Source: Minwuiaceae bacterium (GTDB taxonomy: Bacteria; Pseudomonadota; Alphaproteobacteria; Minwuiales; Minwuiaceae). Taken from it: DNA of 64,000 bases. Numbering within the stretch: the stretch's first letter is position 1; every line of letters begins with the position of its first letter. Made by a program: the position numbers and the translations under genes. Shown here one piece after another: positions 36,060 to 44,908 of the stretch. The stretch spans positions 1 to 64,000 of the forward strand of contig JANQEE010000005.1 in NCBI GenBank assembly GCA_028278525.1, in the 5' to 3' direction. The notes under the pieces were generated by a model. The model worked only from the letters and a program-made list of their open reading frames with translations, did no database searches and was not told the origin of the DNA.

Positions 36060-37250
36060 ATGGCCAGATTGAGTGACATCGTCGAACCGATGCGAACGCG
36101 GATCGCGGAACTGGATTGTCCGACGTTCGATACCGAGCCCTGGGTGACCGGCCCGCCGCTCAACGAGCGGCGCATCGCCATGGTATCGAGCGCCGGCCTG
36201 CTGCGCCGTGGCGACAAGGGGTTCCGAGCCGGTGCGGACGATTACCGGGAGATCGGCGACGACGTGGCCGACCGGGACATCCTGATGAGCCACATCTCCG
36301 TCAACTACGACCGGACCGGCTTCCAACAGGACCTGAACCTCGTGCTGCCGCGCCAATTGATGCATCGGTTGGCGGAAGAAGGCACCATCGGTTCGGTGGC
36401 CAGCGCGCACTACGCGTTCATGGGCGCGACCGATCCACGCGAGATGGAGCCGAGCGCGCACGAACTCGCGAACAAGCTGAAAGCCGACAACGTCGACAGC
36501 GTCGTCCTGATCCCGGTTTGACCGTTCTGCACGCGCGCCGTGAGCGCGCTGGCGCATTACCTGGAAACCGACGGGCTGGCGACGACGCTGATCAGTCTGA
36601 TCCGGGAGAACAGCGACAAGATCCGGCCACCCCGGGCACTCTGGGTCCCGTTCGAACTCGGCCGCCCGCTCGGCGTGCCGAACGATCCGGCGTTTCAGCG
36701 ACGGGTGCTGACCGCGGCGCTCGATCTGTTGTCGGCGGAAGCCGGCCCGATCACCGTGGATTTCCCGGAGGAAGCGACCGACCGGCACGGCGATCCCGCC
36801 TGGTCGCCGCCCGCGGTCGCCGAGGCCGGCAATAGCGCCGCCGCATTGACGGCCGAAGTCGCGGCCGTAGCGGCGCTGCATCCCGACGCGGTCAATGCGC
36901 GCAACCGAACCGTCGTCGGATTGACCGAAGTTGGGCTGACGGAAATCGGCGACTTCTTTGCCGCCTTCCTCAATGGAGAAAAACCGGCATCGCCCCGAAC
37001 CGACATGCGGCTTTCGGATTTCGTCAAGGCGGCGATGGAGGATCTGAAATCCGCCTACGGCGAAATCGCCTCGGCCGGAGCCGGCCGTCCATCCAGCACG
37101 CAGATCGCCGACTGGTTCTGGGGCGGCACCGCGGCGGGGCGAGTTCTGCTTGACCTGCATGTACGATGGGCCGACGGAGACGACAAACGGCTTAAAATCG
37201 TCGCCCAGAACTTTATGATACCGAGAACGCAGCGGCATCGTCTGGAATAA
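36060..37250 (+). CDS. GrdB-like selenoprotein (in-frame TGA = Sec)
   Basis: The gene encodes 396 residues read through TGA at 36519-36521 (Sec154), giving IPV-U-PFCTRAVSALA. The sequence resembles selenoprotein B of glycine/sarcosine/betaine/proline reductases: ISVNYDRTGFQQDLNLVLP, EGTIGSVASAHYAFMG, and a redox UxxC centre (Sec154, Cys157). After the Sec the frame continues for 242 residues and ends at 37250. These reductases are anaerobic clostridial enzymes, and relatives in aerobic proteobacteria have unknown substrates. A hairpin follows the TGA at the expected spacing. It starts 24 nt after selD and 3 nt before a D-2-hydroxyacid dehydrogenase gene. Confidence 0.9.
36528..36556 (+). promoter_or_regulatory. 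Bacterial SECIS hairpin in the GrdB-like gene
   Basis: After the TGA, GCGCGC (36533-36538) pairs with GCGCGC (36544-36549) around the 5-nt loop CGTGA, which has G at position 2. TGC (36528-36530) and GCA (36554-36556) can extend the stem below an internal loop. The loop begins 18 nt after the TGA, compared with 19 nt in the UGSC gene. Confidence 0.7.
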
Positions 37251-37253
37251 GCC

Positions 37254-38216
37254 ATGGTCAAAATCGCTATCCTCGACGACTACCAGAATGTGGCACGCGA
37301 TCTCGCGGACTGGAGCGTGCTGCCGGCGGATAGCGAGATCGTCGTGTTCAACGACTACCTAGCCGGCGTGGAGCCGATGGCCGAGCGTCTCGCCGACTTC
37401 GACATCGTCGGCATCATGCGTGAGCGGACGCCATTCCCACGCGCGCTGTTCGAGAAGCTGCCGAAGCTGAAGCTCTTGGTGACGACGGGCGCGCGCAACG
37501 CGTCCATCGATCTGGCCGCGGCGGCGGACCACGGCGTCACGGTCTGCGGCACCGGCGGCTCGGCCCAGGCGACGGCCGAACTGGCCTGGGGCCTGATCCT
37601 GGGGCTGATGCGGCGGATCCCCTTCGAAGACCGGGCGATGCGCGAGGGCCACTGGCAGACGACGCTCGGCCACGACCTGAGCGGCAAGACGCTCGGGCTG
37701 TTGGGCCTCGGTCGACTGGGTTCGCAGGTCGCCAAGGTCGGCATCGCGTTCGGCATGGACGTTGTCGGTTGGAGCCAAAACCTGACCGCCGAGCGCGCCG
37801 CCGAATGCGGTGCGGCGCGCGCGCACAGCCTGGGCGATCTGTTGCGCGCCGCCGACGTGGTCAGCATCCATCTCGTCCTAAGCGACCGCACCCGCGACCT
37901 GATCGGCGCCCGCGAATTCGGCCTGATGAAACCGACCGCCTATCTGGTCAACACCTCGCGCGGCCCGATCGTCAACGAAGCGGCGCTGGTCGACGCAATG
38001 CAGCGCGGCGCCATCGCCGGCGCGGCGCTGGACGTCTACGACACCGAGCCGCTGCCCGACGACCATCCGCTGCGCGGCCTGGAAAACACCGTGCTGACGC
38101 CGCATATCGGCTACGTCACCGAGGCGACCTACCGGGTGTTTTACACCGAGATGGTCGAAGACATCGCCGCCTACCTGGCCGGCGAACCGATCCGGGTGAT
38201 CGCGCCGAAAAACTGA
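37254..38216 (+). CDS. D-2-hydroxyacid dehydrogenase family protein
   Basis: The 320-residue NAD-dependent oxidoreductase has a Rossmann core with LGLLGLGRLGSQVAKVG, the conserved RGPIVNEAAL loop after the catalytic Arg region, and TPHIGYVT with the active-site His. The substrate-binding N- and C-terminal halves are complete. It begins 3 nt after the GrdB-like selenoprotein stop, so the two are translationally linked. A 2-hydroxy acid or phosphoglycerate-like substrate is plausible; none can be specified. Relation to selenium chemistry is inferred from context. Confidence 0.86.
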   Translation: MVKIAILDDYQNVARDLADWSVLPADSEIVVFNDYLAGVEPMAERLADFDIVGIMRERTPFPRALFEKLPKLKLLVTTGARNASIDLAAAADHGVTVCGTGGSAQATAELAWGLILGLMRRIPFEDRAMREGHWQTTLGHDLSGKTLGLLGLGRLGSQVAKVGIAFGMDVVGWSQNLTAERAAECGAARAHSLGDLLRAADVVSIHLVLSDRTRDLIGAREFGLMKPTAYLVNTSRGPIVNEAALVDAMQRGAIAGAALDVYDTEPLPDDHPLRGLENTVLTPHIGYVTEATYRVFYTEMVEDIAAYLAGEPIRVIAPKN

Positions 38217-38229
38217 ACCGCCCACGGCC

Positions 38230-38314
38230 GTCATTGCGAGCGCAGCGAAGCAATCTCGAAACGCCACGCTCCACGTTTTCCACATCGCCGCGGCCCTGCG
38301 GGCCTCGCGATGAC
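38230..38314. repeat. Dispersed ~85-bp palindromic repeat, copy C
   Basis: The element begins GTCATTGCGAGCGCAGCG and ends GGCCTCGCGATGAC. It has the same boundary sequence and direction as copy B and is inverted relative to copy A. It starts 14 nt after the dehydrogenase stop. Confidence 0.75.
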
Positions 38315-38353
38315 AGCCGGGTTCGGAATGGACAGTGTCGGCGGCGGTATGGG

Positions 38354-38434
38354 CCCTCGGATCAAGTCCGAGGGCGACAGTTGGGGGAGCTTTCGATTAA
38401 CCCACAATCGTCATGCTCGGACTTGATCCGAGCA
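38354..38434. repeat. Pair of short inverted repeats
   Basis: CCTCGGATCAAGTCCGAGG (from 38355) and GCTCGGACTTGATCCGAGC (38415-38433) are each palindromic, and are inverted copies of one another. The 38217-38565 gap therefore holds copy C of the palindromic repeat and this pair, with no gene seen in the remainder. Confidence 0.7.
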
Positions 38435-38565
38435 TCCATGGGGCAGTGTACGTAGCCTCCGAAAGTATTGCACCAGCCGTCAAACTTAGTTGATGACGGC
38501 GACCGTCCACCATCTAGACGCCGTGCACCGCCCCCGGCAAACTACCGGCAGCGGAGGTGACCAAT

Positions 38566-39927
38566 ATGCAGACAGCGGCGAAACGCGAACACGGCAAAGA
38601 CATCGGTCTCACGGCGGCCCTGGCGGCGGATGCGGCGGGCCTCAGGTACGAGGATCTATCGGCCGATGCAATCACGGTCGCCAAGCAATGCCTGATGGAC
38701 TGGCTGGGCGTCACCATCGCCGGCGCCGAGGAGCCGTTGACCGAGATCCTGCGTGCCGAGGCGAAGGAGCAAGGCGGGGCGCCGCAGGCGAGCCTGATCG
38801 GCGGCGGTAAGACCAGCCTGTCGCAGGCAGCCCTGGTAAACGGCTCGGCGTCGCACGCTCTGGATTACGACGACGTTCATACGGCGATGAACGGGCATCC
38901 GACCGTGCCGGTCGCGCCCGCCGTGTTGGCCTTGGCCGAGTATCGCGGCGCCAGCGGCCAGGACGTGATCACCGCCTTCGTCGCCGGCGTCGAGACCGAG
39001 TGCCGGCTCGGCCTCGCCATGGGGCCCAGTCACTACGGCCGCGGCTGGCACAATACGGCGACCTACGGCACGTTCGCGGCCGCCGCGGCTTCAGCCAACC
39101 TGCTGCGGCTGGACGAGGCGCAAACCGCGCAGGCGCTCGGCATCGCCGCCGCCGAGGCCGCCGGGCTGAAAAGCATGTTCGGCACCATGACCAAGCCGCT
39201 GCATGCCGGCAACGCAGCCGCCAACGGCCTGATGGCGGCCAAGCTGGCGGCGCGCGGCTTCACCGCCAACCCGGCGGCGATCGAGACCGAACAGGGCTTC
39301 GCCGCAACCCAGTCGGACAGCTTCGAGCCCGCGGCCGGCTTCGACCTCCCGGAGGGTGGATTCCATATCCGCAATACGTTGTTCAAATATCACGCGGCCT
39401 GTTACCTGACTCATTCGTCGCTGGAGGCCTGCCGCCTGCTGCGCGAAACCGACGGCGTCCGGCCCGACGACATCCGCGACATCAAGCTGCAGGTCAATCC
39501 GGGGCACTTCAAGGTCTGCCACATTCCGGAACCGAGAACGGGCCTGGAGGCCAAGTTCAGCCTGAGGCTCACCACGGCGTTCGGCCTGGCGGGCGAGGAC
39601 ACCGCGCGCCTGGAAACCTTCAGCGACGCGATCACCGCCCGGCCGGACCTGATCGCGCTGCGCGACAAGGTCGACGTTGTGGCGCGCGACCGCATCGAGG
39701 GGCTGACCAGCGACGTGATCGTCGAACTGGCCGACGGTCGGACCATCATCGAGAGCTTCGACGTTTCGGAACCGGCACGCGACCTGGACGCTCAGTGGCA
39801 ACGGCTGGACGATAAGTTCCGCAGCCTGGTCGAACCGCGTCTCGGACCGGAGGCGACCGAGCGGCTGATCGCGGCCTGCCACGGCCTGGAGCAACAGAAC
39901 GACATCTCCGCCATCCTGGCCCACTGA
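38566..39927 (+). CDS. MmgE/PrpD family protein
   Basis: The 453-residue protein belongs to the MmgE/PrpD (2-methylcitrate dehydratase-like) family. Signs are DYDDVHTAMNGHPTVPVAPAVLALAEY, GRGWHNTATYGTFAAAAASANLLRL, KSMFGTMTKPLHAGNAAANGLMAA and the terminal DLDAQWQRLDDKFRSLV. GGAGG ends 8 nt before ATG 38566. The family includes 2-methylcitrate and iminodisuccinate-type lyases; the reaction here is unknown. It follows the selenoprotein island in the same direction but is separated by repeats and may be transcribed on its own. Confidence 0.87.
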   Translation: MQTAAKREHGKDIGLTAALAADAAGLRYEDLSADAITVAKQCLMDWLGVTIAGAEEPLTEILRAEAKEQGGAPQASLIGGGKTSLSQAALVNGSASHALDYDDVHTAMNGHPTVPVAPAVLALAEYRGASGQDVITAFVAGVETECRLGLAMGPSHYGRGWHNTATYGTFAAAAASANLLRLDEAQTAQALGIAAAEAAGLKSMFGTMTKPLHAGNAAANGLMAAKLAARGFTANPAAIETEQGFAATQSDSFEPAAGFDLPEGGFHIRNTLFKYHAACYLTHSSLEACRLLRETDGVRPDDIRDIKLQVNPGHFKVCHIPEPRTGLEAKFSLRLTTAFGLAGEDTARLETFSDAITARPDLIALRDKVDVVARDRIEGLTSDVIVELADGRTIIESFDVSEPARDLDAQWQRLDDKFRSLVEPRLGPEATERLIAACHGLEQQNDISAILAH

Positions 39928-39946
39928 CCGCGAACGCGCCGGTCAA

Positions 39947-40780
39947 TCAAGCGGTGCCGCCGGGCTCCGGCTGCTCGCGCCAGATGACCGGCCAAAGCTC
40001 GCTGTCCAGCGGACCGCCGGCCGGAATATCCGGCAGCGGCGGCATGTGCTGGATGCCGTCATGCGGGTGGAACACCGCGTTGTCCCCGGCCCATCGCGTC
40101 ACATAGGCGCGGCGGCGCCGGTCGCTGCGGACATTGCCCGGCGCGTGGTGAACCAACAGGCCGTGGTGGATCGTGCAGTCGCCCGGCTCCAGATCGTAGG
40201 ACACGATGTCGTGCTTGCTGCGCTCCGCCTCGATGTCCGGAACCTTCGGCAGTGCCTCGCTGAATTTGGTAGCGCCGCTGAACGATGCCGGCTTCAGCCG
40301 CTGGCCCCAGCGATGGGAGCCGCGCACATATTCCACCGCGCCGCTGTCGGCGGTAACCAAATCCAAGGCGAGCCAAAGCGTGCAGATGTGATCGCCGAGC
40401 ACCGGCCAGTAAGGCAGATCGTGATGCCATGGCGTTTCGACTGCGGTGCCGGGCTCCTTGATCAGCCATTGATCGAAGAAGATGTTCACCTTGCGCGACC
40501 GCATGACGCTGGCGGCGATTTCCGCGGCATCGGACTCGTGCACGAATTTCCGACAGATATCGTTGCGAAGCCAGAGGAACGTATCGAAGAAAAAGCGGCC
40601 TTCAGCCTTCTTGATATCCGCGATTTCCATCGTCAGGTCGGATGGCGGCGCCGCCAGGCACTGTTCGGCGCCGACGCGCATTTCGTCTATGACTTTCGAA
40701 TCGAAAAGGCCACGCAGGCAAACGACCCCATCCTTCTCGTACTGGTCTTTCTCTTCCTGTGTGATATGTCGCTTGAGCAT
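39947..40780 (-). CDS. Phytanoyl-CoA dioxygenase family protein
   Basis: The 277-residue Fe(II)/2-oxoglutarate oxygenase has the HxD...H facial triad in TPWHHDLPYW and HHGLLVHHAPGN, with the cosubstrate Arg likely in the RSDRRRRAYVTRW segment. ATG 40780 follows GGGGAA. It is convergent with the MmgE/PrpD gene and divergent from the sphingolipid desaturase-like gene. The substrate of family members ranges from phytanoyl-CoA to ectoine and secondary metabolites, so no specific reaction is claimed. Confidence 0.85.
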   Translation of the reverse strand: MLKRHITQEEKDQYEKDGVVCLRGLFDSKVIDEMRVGAEQCLAAPPSDLTMEIADIKKAEGRFFFDTFLWLRNDICRKFVHESDAAEIAASVMRSRKVNIFFDQWLIKEPGTAVETPWHHDLPYWPVLGDHICTLWLALDLVTADSGAVEYVRGSHRWGQRLKPASFSGATKFSEALPKVPDIEAERSKHDIVSYDLEPGDCTIHHGLLVHHAPGNVRSDRRRRAYVTRWAGDNAVFHPHDGIQHMPPLPDIPAGGPLDSELWPVIWREQPEPGGTA

Positions 40781-40993
40781 TGCCGATAAGTTCCCCTTGC
40801 GCGGCGAAAGCGGACCTATGCCGCCAGCCGTGTTCCCCATTTACGTGTATAGAAAGCCTGCCAGAACGGACCGGCCGATGCCAGACCGCCTACAGCAATT
40901 GTCACATGCAAAACTAACAAGGGTACTGCGACAAAGTGACGTGGCTTTTTTACTCCGGCTTATGCTATCTACCGGCCGTGTCGTGACCGCTGC

Positions 40994-41983
40994 GTGACGC
41001 GGCGGATTCGTTCGGACCCCGAAATCGCGAGCAAGGGTTTTTCGGTGGCACTCGACTTCGTCTACAAGCCAGGCAAGCCGGACCATGTCCGCCGCGCCAA
41101 GGAAATCATCGCCAAGTATCCGGAGGTGCGCGGCCTGATGGGGCCTCACCCGGCCTCGGCGGTGTGGATTGTCGCCCTGGTCGCTGTGCAGTGGCTGGTG
41201 GCCTACTTCGTGCAGGATCTATCCTGGATATGGATCTTCGTGGCCGCCTACTTCTTCGGCGCCTTCGTCAATCACGCGCTTTATGTGCTGAGTCACGAAT
41301 GCACGCACAACTTGGTGTTCCGCAAAACGCTGCATAACCGGCTGATGGGTATCGTCACCGACTTCGCGCTGGCGGCGCCGAGCGCCATGGCGTTCCGCAA
41401 ATACCATCTGCTGCATCACCAGTGCCTCGGCGAGTACGACATGGACGGCGACGTGGTCTGCCACGCGGAAGGCCGACTGGTCGGCAATTCCGCCTGGCGC
41501 AAGGCGATCTGGGTGTTTTTCCTCGGCGTGTCGCAGGGCCTGCGTCCGCTGAAGGTGAAGAACGTCAAAGGGCTGGACAAGTGGATTGTCGCCAACAACC
41601 TGATCGTCGTCGCGGTCGACGTCTTCATCTATTTCGTGATCGGCCCGGCCGCGCTGGCTTACCTGGCGCTCTCGACGCTGTTCGCGCTTGGCCTTCACCC
41701 GGTCGGCGGACGGTGGATCCAAGAGCACTACATGACCAAGGAAGACCAGGAGACCTATTCGTACTACGGCCCGCTCAATAAGACCTGCTTCAACATGGGC
41801 TACCACAACGAACATCACGACTTCGCCAATGTCGCCTGGAACAACCTGCCGAAGGTCAAGAAGCTGGCGCCCGAGTACTACGACTCGCTGAAGTCCTACA
41901 AATCCTGGACGGCGGTCCTGCTGAAATTCATCTTCGACCCGTCCATGTCGACCTACAGCCGCATCGTCCGCGTGCCGAAATAG
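40994..41983 (+). CDS. DEGS-like sphingolipid delta-4 desaturase
   Basis: The 329-residue membrane desaturase has all three histidine boxes (HECTH residues 101-105, HLLHH residues 138-142, HNEHH residues 271-275) and several membrane helices. The C-terminal half, with WIQEHYMTKEDQETYSYYGP and YHNEHHDFANVAWNNLP, reads like eukaryotic dihydroceramide delta-4 desaturase (DEGS) rather than bacterial fatty acid desaturases. Start is GTG 40994. Its likely substrate is a sphingoid or long-chain base in the membrane. Bacterial homologues are known in some sphingolipid-making alphaproteobacteria; no serine palmitoyltransferase gene is in the window. Confidence 0.87.
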   Translation: MTRRIRSDPEIASKGFSVALDFVYKPGKPDHVRRAKEIIAKYPEVRGLMGPHPASAVWIVALVAVQWLVAYFVQDLSWIWIFVAAYFFGAFVNHALYVLSHECTHNLVFRKTLHNRLMGIVTDFALAAPSAMAFRKYHLLHHQCLGEYDMDGDVVCHAEGRLVGNSAWRKAIWVFFLGVSQGLRPLKVKNVKGLDKWIVANNLIVVAVDVFIYFVIGPAALAYLALSTLFALGLHPVGGRWIQEHYMTKEDQETYSYYGPLNKTCFNMGYHNEHHDFANVAWNNLPKVKKLAPEYYDSLKSYKSWTAVLLKFIFDPSMSTYSRIVRVPK

Positions 41984-42093
41984 CGGTGTAAACACCCTCC
42001 CCGCCACACCGCACCGTTGCATTTTGCAATTTCATCTTCGGTGCCGGACTGATATATGACGTTCAGGAGCCAGCAAAGCCCGACTGTGCCGGC

Positions 42094-44844
42094 GTGGGGG
42101 GATACTCGTACGCACAGATAGAGGCGGAACGCGGCTCGATCCGGCGTTCGGCGGCAATCCACCGCCGACCGGCCCGCGACGAGCCTTCCGATGCCTCTTC
42201 GGGAGACCGTTCGGTGGCCACTGGCGACGCCTTCGATACTTACGGTACGGCTCCAAGCCCGGCGGAGTCCGACGAGCTTCGTTTACAGCAGGTCAGGACA
42301 TTCGTGCGCCAGACGCCGCAAGGCGTGGTTGGGATCGTGGTGAACTCGATCCTCTGCTGTGCGGTATTCTGGTCCGTCGCGCCAAAGTCGCTGCTGATCG
42401 GATGGCTTTGCCTGGTCGCCGCCTTTTCCCTGTCCCGTCTGCTGAAGTACCGCCGCAATGTCCGCAGGCCGCGGCCGAAGAAAGTGCCGATCCGGGCAAT
42501 CCGAAAGGCCGTGCTTTGGTCAGCCCTTGGCGGCGCGCTCTGGGGCGCCTTCTTCGCCCTGATCTTTCCGCCGGATTTGATCCTGCACCAGACCTTCCTG
42601 TGTTTCGTGGCGGGCGGCATGATGGCCGGCGCCGCCGCGACGCTCTATGTCATTCCGTCAGCCAGCAGCGCTTTCGTGGTCCTGACGGTGGCCCCCCTGG
42701 TAGCGCGGCTGGCGCTCGTCGGCGAGCCGATGCAATGCGTCATGGCGATCATGATGCTTGCCTTCATGGCGGTGCTCCTGGCCGGGATTCGCAACGCCCA
42801 CCGCAGCTTCGTCGAGACGACGCGGGTCAAGATGGACAACGCCCGCCTGGTGTCCGAGGCGGAGGCGGCCCAGGCCCTGACCGAACAGCGGCTTGAAGAC
42901 ATGGCGGAAGCGCTGGGCGGATGGATGTGGGAAACCGACGAGAACCTGCGCTTCACCTACATGACCAGGAGCGTGGAGAGACTTGTCGGGGTCCCGCCGG
43001 AATGGCACTACGGCAAAACGCGGTCGGAGATCGGCATGCCGGAAGTGGCTTCGCAGGCCTGGGCGGAACATCTGGACGAACTGGCCGCTCACAAGCCGTT
43101 TCATGAGTTCCAGTTCAAGCGGACCGGGCCGGACGGCACCAAGTGGATGCGCACGACCGGCATCCCCGTGATTGACGAGCAAGGACGCTTCAAGGGCTAT
43201 CGTGGCGCCGCGAAAGACGTAACGGTCGAGGTCCTTGCGCAACAGCAGGAAGAAGCGGCGCGCGCTGAGGCGGCGCGCGCCCATGCCCTGCTGGCGGACG
43301 CCATCGAACGGGCGGAGGGCGGTATCGCCCTGTTCGACAAGAACGACAAGCTCGTGCTCTACAACAAGAAGTACTACGACCAGCATCCGGGCCACGGCGC
43401 GCTGTTGGAAAGCGGCGTCACGTTCGAGGCACTGCTACGGACACGGCTGCCGCTGCTGGATGACGAAACCATCGGCCCCTATCCCGAGCAATGGGCTAAA
43501 TGGCGCCTTGAACGGCACCGCAACCCGGGCAAGCCGATCGAAGTTCGAACCAAGGATGGCGGCGCCTATCGCATATCGGAATCGCGCACCAAGGAAGGCG
43601 GCGTCGTCATCGTCGTGATGGATATCGCCGATCTCAATAAACAGGCCATGCAACTGGCCGAGTTGGCCGACAAGTACGCGCGCGAGAAGGCCAACGCCGA
43701 AGCAGCCAACCGCAGCAAGTCGGATTTCCTGGCGACGATGAGTCACGAGATCCGCACGCCGCTCAATGGCGTGCTCGGCATGGCCGGTATACTGCTCGAT
43801 ACCCCGTTGTCGAAAGAGCAGCGCGACTACGCCTTGATGATAAAACGGTCCGGGCAAACCCTGCTCAGCCTGCTCAACGACATCCTTGATCTTTCCAAAA
43901 TCGAAGCCGGCAAGCTCGAACTCGAAGCCGCCAGTTGCGATCCGCGGCAGGTTGTCCAAGAGGCGGTCGATCTCTGGTCAGCCGCGGCGGCCGAGAAGAA
44001 CCTGGACCTTGTCATCGAAATCGACCCGCTGCTGCCGCCATCGATAACGGGCGATCCCGGACGCATCCGTCAGGTTCTCTACAACTTCATCAGCAACGCA
44101 CTGAAATTCACCGAGCGCGGATCCATCAGGGTATGCACCAAGTCCCGCGCCTTGGACGAACAGGCGACCGAGATCAGGTTCGAAGTGACCGATACCGGGA
44201 TCGGGATTCCCGCCGAGATGCGGTCGCGATTGTTCGAGAAGTTTACCCAGGCGGACGCATCGACGACGCGACGGTTCGGCGGCACCGGTCTTGGCCTCGC
44301 GATCTGCAAACAGCTATCGGAGATGATGGGCGGCGAGATCGGTGTCGAAAGCACCGTCGGTGAGGGCTCTACATTCTGGTTCACGATTGTCAGTTCGTCG
44401 GTCCCGGCGGCGACCGTGCAACGACGATCCGAGGCGCCGACCGTCGCGCCGACCGCAAGCCGTGCCGGCGCGCGCCGCCTCAGGGTTCTCGTGGCCGAGG
44501 ACAATCACGTCAATCAGGCGGTCCTGCGCGCTATGCTGGCCAACGCCGGACACCAGACTGACATGGTCGGCAACGGCATGGAGGCCGTCGCCGCTTTGCG
44601 GACCTTTCCCTACGACATTGTGCTGATGGACGTACAGATGCCGGAGATGGACGGGTTCGAAGCCGCCCGCGCGATCCGCAACCTGCCCGGCCCGCCGGGC
44701 TGCACGCCGATCATCGCCATTACCGCCAATGCCGTGGGTAGCGGCCGGGATGTCTACCTGGAGGCCGGCATGAACGATCATATCGCAAAACCGATCGACC
44801 CGGCCGAACTCAGCGCCGCGATCGGGCGCTGTCTCGACGCGTAG
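42094..44844 (+). CDS. Hybrid histidine kinase with PAS domains and receiver
   Basis: The 916-residue protein begins with five to six membrane helices (about residues 75-230). Two PAS-like domains follow (one with the PAC-type ending [10 protein letters not shown]). HisKA has [18 protein letters not shown]. HATPase has [22 protein letters not shown] and [12 protein letters not shown]. The C-terminal receiver has VAEDNHVN and [17 protein letters not shown], with the phospho-Asp in the DVQMP motif. The start is GTG 42094; GTG 42214 is an alternative. It is followed 64 nt later by another hybrid kinase gene, but the two need not form one pathway. Confidence 0.88.
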   Translation: MGGYSYAQIEAERGSIRRSAAIHRRPARDEPSDASSGDRSVATGDAFDTYGTAPSPAESDELRLQQVRTFVRQTPQGVVGIVVNSILCCAVFWSVAPKSLLIGWLCLVAAFSLSRLLKYRRNVRRPRPKKVPIRAIRKAVLWSALGGALWGAFFALIFPPDLILHQTFLCFVAGGMMAGAAATLYVIPSASSAFVVLTVAPLVARLALVGEPMQCVMAIMMLAFMAVLLAGIRNAHRSFVETTRVKMDNARLVSEAEAAQALTEQRLEDMAEALGGWMWETDENLRFTYMTRSVERLVGVPPEWHYGKTRSEIGMPEVASQAWAEHLDELAAHKPFHEFQFKRTGPDGTKWMRTTGIPVIDEQGRFKGYRGAAKDVTVEVLAQQQEEAARAEAARAHALLADAIERAEGGIALFDKNDKLVLYNKKYYDQHPGHGALLESGVTFEALLRTRLPLLDDETIGPYPEQWAKWRLERHRNPGKPIEVRTKDGGAYRISESRTKEGGVVIVVMDIADLNKQAMQLAELADKYAREKANAEAANRSKSDFLATMSHEIRTPLNGVLGMAGILLDTPLSKEQRDYALMIKRSGQTLLSLLNDILDLSKIEAGKLELEAASCDPRQVVQEAVDLWSAAAAEKNLDLVIEIDPLLPPSITGDPGRIRQVLYNFISNALKFTERGSIRVCTKSRALDEQATEIRFEVTDTGIGIPAEMRSRLFEKFTQADASTTRRFGGTGLGLAICKQLSEMMGGEIGVESTVGEGSTFWFTIVSSSVPAATVQRRSEAPTVAPTASRAGARRLRVLVAEDNHVNQAVLRAMLANAGHQTDMVGNGMEAVAALRTFPYDIVLMDVQMPEMDGFEAARAIRNLPGPPGCTPIIAITANAVGSGRDVYLEAGMNDHIAKPIDPAELSAAIGRCLDA

Positions 44845-44908
44845 CCCGCGCTTGCTATGATGCGCCGAGCCGTCGCGGTGCCGCAGTCATTGTTGCCGGG
44901 AGTATCCG

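Noticed and set aside
34032-37238. A 1068-codon open frame on the minus strand opposite selD and the GrdB-like gene
   Set aside because: It spans two clear genes of the other strand, has low-complexity Arg/Gln-rich content and no family pattern. It is an artefact of high G+C codon bias.
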